Notes under the pieces: model-generated | The model's database searches: none | Seen by the model: only the letters and a program-made list of their open reading frames with translations | What the model was told of the DNA's origin: nothing | Program-made: the position numbers and the translations under genes | Source: Anaerolineaceae bacterium UBA5365 | GTDB lineage: Bacteria > Chloroflexota > Anaerolineae > Anaerolineales > Anaerolineaceae | Assembly: GCA_002407905.1 (NCBI GenBank) | Contig: DHPL01000001.1 | Span: forward strand, 5,715 to 11,057 | Length of the DNA stretch: 5,343 nt | Direction: 5' to 3' | Shown here: positions 1 to 5,343 of the stretch, piece by piece | How the letters are laid out: every line of letters begins with the position of its first letter | Numbering within the stretch: position 1 is the first letter of the stretch

Positions 1-1319
1 ATGACCGCGTCCGAGGTGAAAAACAAATTTCGGGTACTGCCGCTTGGGCCGAGCAACGTGAAACTGCTGGCCAAAATCAAGATCGGAACAAGCGTGATCA
101 CAGCCAGCCGTAGGCCGGACCTGCCTGCGGCTTTCCCCCACCCAATTGTCACCAGCGATACTGCCAGAAATATAAGCAGCAGGCCGGCAGCCCCGCCGAT
201 CAAACTCGGCCAGGTTAGTTCGGAATAGCGGTTTTGCCAGCCTAAATTGTGGACTTGCATGACGATGTATGCGCTGATCACCAAAATAAAGCCGGCCAAT
301 CCAAGAGCATACTTATCGGGCAATATGGAGCTTAGGATCTCCTCCAGGTAAGGCAAGGATGCGAAGATCATGGCCAGCACGAAGATAACTTGAAGGGCAC
401 CGAGGCTGGGAAAAACAAAGGAGAGCAGGAGGGCCAAGACCGCGACCATTGCGGACCAGATAGACCAGGCCAATTGCCGCCGATAGGCAAAAATTAACGA
501 AGGTAACGATAGCAAGATCCAGGGCCAGGCATAGGCGAGGCGGACCAGCACCAGGATGCGAGCCGGGGTACCGGAAACCGCAGGCGCAAGCGCCATAAAT
601 TGGGCAAAGCCAGCGCCTATACCGGCGATCCCCTGGGGGTATAGGAAAAAGACTGTGCCGATCAAAACCAATGTAAGCAGGAAGGTGGGGAGAGCCTTTT
701 TGACCATCTCCTGAGATTGGGCCTTATTGCGTGAAAGAATGTTATCAAACTTACCATGGGCGACCACACGGAGAAGGAACCAGGTAATAACACAAATGAT
801 CAGAAGGGCTATCCCCCATGCCCCCGAAAGCAGAGCAAGCCCGGCAAAAAAACCCAGCACTATCGGCCAGTTTTTCTGCCATGCTGTAAGCACCCAGGCC
901 ATTGCCGCGAATGTGATCATCGGGTAGGCTGCATCAACGGTGGAGCGGACAAGCAGCGGGTCAATGGCGAGCAGCAATGACAGCAATGCATAACCCCGGA
1001 AGCTCAGCTTTTCCCGCCAAACCAAGGGAAGAATCGTCAGTGAAGCACCCAAGAGCAGCGGCCAAAACCGTCCAAGTAAAGCCGTTGCGGGAAAGAGGTA
1101 GAAAAGCGGGGCAGTCAGGCCCAGCCAGGCTGGATTGGCGGATGTGCCCGAGCCTGTTTTGGATGCGATGTCCAAGGCCCCATCGAATAGCTCGGCCTCT
1201 GCACCATTAACTGGCAGCGATCTTGCGCCAACGATCCGCAAAATGAGGGCAAAAATAAATGCCATCGCGGTGACACCTAAAAAGTATTCAAATCCTGGTC
1301 TCTCAGGCTTAGCGGCCAA
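1..1319 (-). CDS. GT-C / PMT-like (GT39, Agl23-like) membrane protein, N-terminal part (3' end outside window)
   Basis: I translated this strand directly. The frame is open from inside gene 2 to the left edge, giving 439 residues from the chosen TTG start (1319-1317) with no stop. TTG is preferred because GGGAGGA lies five bases upstream and because it keeps intact the first helix, which begins near EYFLGVTAMAF (11-21). The alternative ATG at 1265 would cut into that helix and has no comparable site. Layout: helix 1 (about 11-31); an outer loop with GAEAELFDG (39-47); NPAWLG and LTAPLFYLF (68-76); then about ten further hydrophobic segments, with DPLLVRSTVDA (120-130) after helix 3. This order matches the N-terminal half of PMT/GT39 proteins, which attach sugars from polyprenyl-phosphate donors at the outer membrane face. 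The DE dipeptide and HGP tripeptide I recall as invariant in Agl23-like proteins read AE and TAP here, so it may be a divergent or inactive member. The exact family assignment is tentative. Confidence 0.8.
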   Translation of the reverse strand, partial: MAAKPERPGFEYFLGVTAMAFIFALILRIVGARSLPVNGAEAELFDGALDIASKTGSGTSANPAWLGLTAPLFYLFPATALLGRFWPLLLGASLTILPLVWREKLSFRGYALLSLLLAIDPLLVRSTVDAAYPMITFAAMAWVLTAWQKNWPIVLGFFAGLALLSGAWGIALLIICVITWFLLRVVAHGKFDNILSRNKAQSQEMVKKALPTFLLTLVLIGTVFFLYPQGIAGIGAGFAQFMALAPAVSGTPARILVLVRLAYAWPWILLSLPSLIFAYRRQLAWSIWSAMVAVLALLLSFVFPSLGALQVIFVLAMIFASLPYLEEILSSILPDKYALGLAGFILVISAYIVMQVHNLGWQNRYSELTWPSLIGGAAGLLLIFLAVSLVTIGWGKAAGRSGLRLAVITLVPILILASSFTLLGPSGSTRNLFFTSDAV

Positions 1320-3981
1320 AAGAGTCCTCCCGGGTGAAAATTTGCATTTGCCCTTGCTCAAATACCAGGCGCATGTTTTCCTGGAACTTTTCCGCGGCTA
1401 CCGCGTAGGTTTGTCTTTCCAGACTGCCTAGTATCAAATAGTCTACCCCGTATTTTTCCAGGATGGCTTCGGCCTTCTCCCAATCCGCGCTGGCATAAAG
1501 CGCGTTCAAGTCCGCTTTGCGTAGGCTGGATAGTTCCGCGGACCCGCGCCACTGGTCCTCATGGCCTGGCCATCCCAGAACGGCAGGGAAGCCCGTAAAG
1601 GTGGAAACCGGGTTGTAGACCGAGTAATCGTCCCAGGCCGCTTCAGCGATAACCCCATAGGGCTGGGTGTTGAGCCAATCGATCGCGGCGAAAAGGTCCG
1701 GGTCGCTCCTGCGCTGACTTGCGGTACCATCCAGGCTCAGCCCGTGCATGGGCGAAAATCCGCTGGTCTTGTTCCAGATCATGCTCACAGGAAAAACCAT
1801 ACCCAGCGCGATGCCAACCAGGGCAAGCACCGCCATCGCGCGCCGGCGTTCTTTGTAGCTGAGTTTAATGATCATCCAGACAATAAGAATGATAAAGATC
1901 AATGGGACCAGAAAATCCAGAGGACTGCTTCCGAATGGGCCCAAATTTGTATTAAACCTGGCAAACCACTCCGGAATAACCGGTAATCCGAGAAGGATGA
2001 CAATCAAGGCAGCTAGGCCCGCGAGCGCAGGCAGCAGCCGGTCCTCAAGGCGCATTCGAGTCTCAGGCCTGAATAGGCGCGCAAGTAGGTAGGCAGAGGC
2101 CAGGGAGAAAAACACCCAGGCCTGCATGTAAAACTTGAAGATCGTGTTCATCCGGCGCTGGAAAGGGTCTGAAAGGTAGATGAATTCCGGTAAGAACACC
2201 AGCAAACAGCCTATCAGCGTAAGCATTGCCGCGAAAGGCAGGGAGCTTGGTGGTTTATTCGCCCCAGTCTGTTCACCTGCAGTGGAATCAGACCCTAAAA
2301 AACTAACCAGAGCCAGAACCGCCAAACCCGAAAGCGTAATCAAAGTTCCCGGATCCTTGAGCCTCAGGGTGAACACCAGGCCTAAGAGGCTGGCCAAATC
2401 CGCAACACCTAAAGCATTCAACGCGGCCTGGCGCAAGCCGGGTACCAAAGCCGCTGCGCCGGCCAAGGCGAGCATGAGGACGAGTAAGCCCAATAAAGTG
2501 ATGCCAAGCCCGCCAAGCGCTCGTCTTATATTTGTTCTGGACCAGGCGCGTTTGCTGCTGTAAGCGAAACCCAGCAGCAAGATCAGCAGCAGCGGCCCAA
2601 ACATTGCCCAGAGGTAGCGCGTGTGTGTAAAGAAAGTCATGCTGGGCAGTATGCCCTTCGCCCCAGAGGAAAAGGAAAGGTAAAAAGGCAGGTAACTCAA
2701 AATCGCAATTAATCCCAAAGCAATTCCGGCCTGGATGAGGCTAAGTAAGAATCCCGGGGCACGCCAAGTTCCATAAAAGGAATACACCATGGAAAATCCC
2801 AGAAGCAACATGTAAAAAGGCATGTCCCAGGTGTTCATGAATCCGATCCCGCCGATAATGATGCCAGCCGTCAACAAATAGGCCCAATTTCCCCTCAGAT
2901 TTTTTAGAAATGCTATGCCGGAACCCACAGCCGGGGACCAGAAACTGTTTAACGCCATCCCAATGGCCAGCATCGAGAAGGGTAAAACCAGCAAATGCGG
3001 GTGAAGGTCGGAGAGTAAAAAGGTAAATTGTGGGAATTCGTCAATATTTTCCAGCGGCGTTGGGTCGTTGGGTAAAAAGTCGCTCACAGTGCGACTTGCC
3101 GGCCACCAGGGCCAATTCCGCTGACCAAAATACCAGGAGTTTGGCCCAGGCTGTGCATCCAGTTCACGAATCTTCAGGCTTTGCCATACTTGGGCGCCTT
3201 GGCCGCCTAAGGCAGGGTCGCGCCAAAAACCACGCTGGTGCAATGTATCAAGTGCTGAATGCCAATTGGATACAATCAAAAGCAAGAGCGGGGCCAGGAG
3301 CGCAAAACGTAATATCCATGCACGTTTGCTTGCCAGATTTCGGATAGGGTTAAGTTTCGGGTTTCCATTCAACAGGTCTACCAGGAGACCGTAAGCACCC
3401 AGAGCAGTCAGCCCGAACCAGGCCGAAGAAACAAGGGTATAGGCTACCTCAGGCAGGCTTCCGGTCACGCGGGCAAGCATGGCTATGATCACATACCCAA
3501 AGTAGTAATAGGCTATCGAGTAACCGCTCAACCAGGGGTCCGGCGGCGGGAAACCAGGAGCTTTAAGGATGGCATTGATGAAGGCCATCTCCATATACTT
3601 TTCCGTAAAGAGGATCTCCGGGTTGGCTGCCCGCACCAGGGTCCAAGCAGCAAAAGCCAGCAAAAATACGGCCTCCGCGGCTAGAATCACCCGCCATTGG
3701 TTCAGTACCCAGACCTTTAAATCCTGCCATCCGCTCTGATACAGGAGCCAAATATTTAAGGCCCCGAGCGCCATTAGAACTGTGATCTGCCCCGCGAGGT
3801 CATTGGTAAACAGCCGCAGCGAGCATAATAACCAAAAGCCAAAACCCCAGAGCAATAAGCCCAAGGGGCGAGCCAAGTAGAAGCCCTGGCTGGGCAGGAA
3901 CCGAAAAATCCGTCGGCTAAGAGGCAAGTTGACCAGGCCGATGAAGGTCAAACAGATGTACCAAATTAATAAATCGCCCAT
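1309..3981 (-). CDS. DUF2298 / Chlor_Arch_YYY-family polytopic membrane protein, complete (890 aa)
   Basis: The start is ATG at 3981-3979, which overlaps the upstream TGA by one base. An in-frame start at 4032 would run 49 bases into the neighbour's conserved tail, so it is rejected. The stop is TAA at 1311-1309. About 20 hydrophobic segments precede a soluble C-terminal domain (about 735-890). Motifs in order: TEKYMEMAF (126-134), PPPDPWLSG (145-153), AYYYFGY (157-163, the family's YYYxG signature), DEFPQF (314-319) with SDLHPH (324-329), NTWDMPFY (383-390), DPFQRRMNTIFKFYMQAW (605-622), FTGFPAVLGWPGHEDQWRG (795-813) and YGVDYLILGSLER (844-856). As I recall, single-copy family members run 700-900 residues, so this is full length. 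The family has no established function. The acidic loop after the fourth hydrophobic segment followed by the YYY helix resembles the first outer loop of GT-C glycosyltransferases. The soluble tail is predicted to face outward. The protein is probably cotranslated with the flanking genes. Confidence 0.95.
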   Translation of the reverse strand: MGDLLIWYICLTFIGLVNLPLSRRIFRFLPSQGFYLARPLGLLLWGFGFWLLCSLRLFTNDLAGQITVLMALGALNIWLLYQSGWQDLKVWVLNQWRVILAAEAVFLLAFAAWTLVRAANPEILFTEKYMEMAFINAILKAPGFPPPDPWLSGYSIAYYYFGYVIIAMLARVTGSLPEVAYTLVSSAWFGLTALGAYGLLVDLLNGNPKLNPIRNLASKRAWILRFALLAPLLLLIVSNWHSALDTLHQRGFWRDPALGGQGAQVWQSLKIRELDAQPGPNSWYFGQRNWPWWPASRTVSDFLPNDPTPLENIDEFPQFTFLLSDLHPHLLVLPFSMLAIGMALNSFWSPAVGSGIAFLKNLRGNWAYLLTAGIIIGGIGFMNTWDMPFYMLLLGFSMVYSFYGTWRAPGFLLSLIQAGIALGLIAILSYLPFYLSFSSGAKGILPSMTFFTHTRYLWAMFGPLLLILLLGFAYSSKRAWSRTNIRRALGGLGITLLGLLVLMLALAGAAALVPGLRQAALNALGVADLASLLGLVFTLRLKDPGTLITLSGLAVLALVSFLGSDSTAGEQTGANKPPSSLPFAAMLTLIGCLLVFLPEFIYLSDPFQRRMNTIFKFYMQAWVFFSLASAYLLARLFRPETRMRLEDRLLPALAGLAALIVILLGLPVIPEWFARFNTNLGPFGSSPLDFLVPLIFIILIVWMIIKLSYKERRRAMAVLALVGIALGMVFPVSMIWNKTSGFSPMHGLSLDGTASQRRSDPDLFAAIDWLNTQPYGVIAEAAWDDYSVYNPVSTFTGFPAVLGWPGHEDQWRGSAELSSLRKADLNALYASADWEKAEAILEKYGVDYLILGSLERQTYAVAAEKFQENMRLVFEQGQMQIFTREDSFGR
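1325..1331 (-). promoter_or_regulatory. Strong ribosome binding site for the PMT-like gene
   Basis: The minus strand reads GGGAGGA, followed by CTCTT and then the TTG at 1319. This is a near-perfect Shine-Dalgarno sequence at good spacing, and it lies inside the last codons of the upstream YYY gene (within REDSFGR). It is the main reason for choosing the TTG start over the ATG at 1265. It may offset the weaker TTG initiation codon. Confidence 0.7.
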
Positions 3982-3983
3982 CA
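3979..3983 (-). promoter_or_regulatory. TGATG stop-start overlap coupling the two YYY genes
   Basis: On the minus strand the TGA of the first YYY gene and the ATG of the second share one A. Such one-base overlaps usually mean termination-reinitiation coupling, so the two paralogs are probably made in linked amounts. The overlap also fixes the start of the second gene. Confidence 0.85.
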
Positions 3984-5343
3984 GCGTACCTTGTAAAGCG
4001 TGGTTTGGCCGTCCTGATACACCACGTCCCAAAGCAGACCGTCCCAGGCCTTAAATTTCTCCACCCCTTCCGCAAAGTACAGAGCACGCTCGTATCGCCC
4101 TAGGACGATGTACTTCACGCCGTATTCCCGGATCAAGGCTTCGGTGGTCACAGGATCGGTCGTTTGGTAGAAAAGTTCCACATCCCGGGCGCGTTTGCCA
4201 ACCGCGTCATCGGCCATGATCCCGCGTTGCTGCATTTGGTGGTAATCCCAGCCCAGAACTGTGGGCAGGCCGGTATAGATCGAAAAACGGCTCGTCCAGG
4301 AGTATAACCCGCCGTGACCCTCGATGATCACCGGCGAGCCTGCTACTTGCTCTTGCATCCAGCGGATAGCCCGGTAGTCTTCCCCCAGGTCAAGCTCCAC
4401 TACCTGGCATTCCGCCTCAGGGGAATTCCGGTGGCAAGGGTAAGTGAAGCGGCTGGTTTGCATGAATGCCATTCCGTCCAGTGTGTGCGGCGCGCTTCTG
4501 TCCATCCGGTTCGAAACTTTATCCAGGGTAGCGGTGATCGGGAAGAGTAGAACGGCGAGGGCCATGACTCCGAATGAGGCATAAAAAAGGTTCTGGGTGC
4601 GCTGCCGCCATTTGCCCTGTTCCAGGAAGAGCCTCCCCAATCCATAGGCAGAAGCGATCGCAAAAAAGAACCATGCCTGCAGGTAAAACTTGAACACAAA
4701 GTTTTGCCGCCCGTTATCGCCAAGCAGATAGACCAGCTCAACAAAGAGGGTCAGCAGCAGAGCAGTTCCAGCCAGGAAGAAGGCGAAACGCTCGGCCTTG
4801 GTCAGTCCTGGCCTCAGTACGAGCGCGAGGGTAAGCAGCCCAAGCGGGATTACGATGAATGCGACTCTTACCCCCATCAAGAGGCCGAGCACAAGGGCGA
4901 TCAAAGCTGCCAGGATGAGTAAAGTCAGGATTTGTTTTTTGTATGGTGCCCATTTCTGCAGTGCTGAAAGCCGGGTGGCAGCCAGCCACTTATAGGTTTC
5001 CCAGGCATACCACCAGACCATGATGAAAATGAAAAAGCCCCAATGTGTCAGGTACTCACGAATGGTCGTCTTGGCATCCTTCCAAAACGCGACCTGGTTG
5101 AAAGCCGGATGAAAATGACTGTTGAACGCATAAAGCAGCAATTGACTGGCAATGAAAAGCAAGGAAATAGCGCCAAGCGCCACCAGCAGGCGGTGAGGCC
5201 AGATTTTCATTCTCTTAAGACCAGGCAGGTCTTCAGCATCCGATAGCAGCCGGTACAGCAAAGCCGAAGCTCCCAGGGCAAAAAGCGTGTAAAAATCCCA
5301 GGTGTTCAGCGGTTTAAGCACTCCGATCAATAAGCCGCCCAAG
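3981..5343 (-). CDS. DUF2298 / Chlor_Arch_YYY-family membrane protein, C-terminal part (5' end outside window)
   Basis: The 453 visible residues end in a TGA stop at 3983-3981. The frame is open at the right edge, so the first visible codon (TTG at 5342) is internal, not a start. By comparison with the complete neighbour, roughly the first 370-380 residues are missing, including the YYY and DLHPH regions. Visible residues: NTWD at 13-16 in a membrane helix; about eight hydrophobic segments up to residue 271; an FKFYLQAW motif at 217-224; then a soluble domain (about 272-453) with EGHGGLYSW, YTGLPTVLGW (356-365) and YGVKYIVLGRYER. The same motifs recur in the same order in the next gene, so the two are paralogs. 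The soluble domain holds the only two cysteines visible (303 and 312), in a stretch the paralog lacks. Family function is unknown. A GT-C-type role in lipid-linked sugar transfer is my inference. Family membership is confident, biochemical role is not. Confidence 0.88.
   Translation of the reverse strand, partial: LGGLLIGVLKPLNTWDFYTLFALGASALLYRLLSDAEDLPGLKRMKIWPHRLLVALGAISLLFIASQLLLYAFNSHFHPAFNQVAFWKDAKTTIREYLTHWGFFIFIMVWWYAWETYKWLAATRLSALQKWAPYKKQILTLLILAALIALVLGLLMGVRVAFIVIPLGLLTLALVLRPGLTKAERFAFFLAGTALLLTLFVELVYLLGDNGRQNFVFKFYLQAWFFFAIASAYGLGRLFLEQGKWRQRTQNLFYASFGVMALAVLLFPITATLDKVSNRMDRSAPHTLDGMAFMQTSRFTYPCHRNSPEAECQVVELDLGEDYRAIRWMQEQVAGSPVIIEGHGGLYSWTSRFSIYTGLPTVLGWDYHQMQQRGIMADDAVGKRARDVELFYQTTDPVTTEALIREYGVKYIVLGRYERALYFAEGVEKFKAWDGLLWDVVYQDGQTTLYKVR
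3989..3992 (-). promoter_or_regulatory. Weak ribosome binding site for the complete YYY gene
   Basis: The minus strand reads AAGG seven bases before the ATG at 3981, inside the last codons of the upstream gene (Y-K-V). The match is only four bases, so initiation here probably depends on ribosomes arriving from the upstream gene through the TGATG overlap. Confidence 0.45.

Noticed and set aside
846..852. Run of seven A (seven T in the coding sense) in the PMT-like gene as a slippage site or frameshift
   Set aside because: The reading frame continues through it as a normal hydrophobic helix on both sides (IVLGFFAGLALLSGAW), so there is no sign of a break or programmed shift.
1..1210. Several short plus-strand open frames (1-228, 727-927, 756-980, 977-1210)
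   Set aside because: All are antisense to the uninterrupted 439-codon minus-strand frame of the PMT-like gene, and none shows a family signature.
1135..1431. Plus-strand open frame of 98 codons spanning the junction of the YYY and PMT-like genes
   Set aside because: It is antisense to two supported genes and has no domain. The minus-strand frames here carry clear helices and conserved motifs.
1561..1986. Plus-strand open frame of 141 codons
   Set aside because: It lies wholly antisense to the conserved C-terminal half of the complete YYY gene. Its product is rich in R, K, P and N with no recognisable domain, as expected of a shadow frame.
2180..2563. Plus-strand open frame of 127 codons
   Set aside because: It is antisense to membrane helices of the complete YYY gene. 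The composition is low-information (K, A, P, S-rich) and no ribosome site or family motif is visible.
3982..4032. Upstream in-frame start adding 17 residues to the complete YYY protein
   Set aside because: The added residues are polar and encoded within the conserved end of the upstream gene. The ATG at 3981 begins directly at the first hydrophobic helix and forms a classic TGATG overlap.
4400..4989. Short minus-strand frames (4400-4744 and 4738-4989) inside the first YYY gene
   Set aside because: They are out-of-frame shadows of the conserved YYY coding sequence. I considered a frameshift, but the main frame keeps all expected motifs across the region.

Overview
The window is wall-to-wall coding on the minus strand. 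It holds three overlapping genes for large polytopic membrane proteins, read from the right edge to the left edge. I see no RNA gene, mobile element, CRISPR array, tandem repeat or intergenic gap. Two of the three proteins carry the hallmarks of the DUF2298 / 'Chlor_Arch_YYY' family (YYYFG, NTWD, DLHPH, FKFYxQAW, TGxPxVLGW). From memory, that family occurs mainly in Chloroflexota and some archaea. The moderate base composition, bacterial-type Shine-Dalgarno sequences and this family together suggest a Chloroflexota bacterium, perhaps Anaerolineae-like. This taxonomic call is an inference, not something the sequence proves.

Layout on the minus strand: (1) 5343-3981, the C-terminal ~453 residues of a first YYY-family protein whose N-terminus lies beyond the right edge. 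(2) 3981-1309, a complete 890-residue YYY-family protein whose ATG shares one base with the stop codon of gene 1 (TGATG). (3) 1319-1, the first 439 residues of a GT-C / PMT-like membrane protein. It probably starts at a TTG inside the last codons of gene 2, behind a strong GGGAGGA ribosome binding site, and it runs off the left edge with no stop. All three are probably translated from one mRNA; any promoter or terminator lies outside the window.

How they may work together: as I recall the family descriptions, YYY proteins (TIGR03662) and Agl23-like proteins (TIGR03663, related to GT39/PMT) tend to occur in the same genomes and often side by side. This window matches that pairing, with two YYY paralogs in tandem followed by a PMT-like gene. 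All three have the outline expected of lipid-linked-sugar glycosyltransferases: many membrane helices, an acidic first outer loop, and in the YYY proteins a soluble C-terminal domain. The likeliest role is a membrane complex that transfers or flips polyprenyl-linked sugars for cell-surface glycans. No substrate can be read from the sequence. The points most worth a second look are the tandem YYY pair, the loss of the expected DE and HGP signature residues in the third protein, and the DLHPH / TEK motifs as a possible active site in the YYY proteins.
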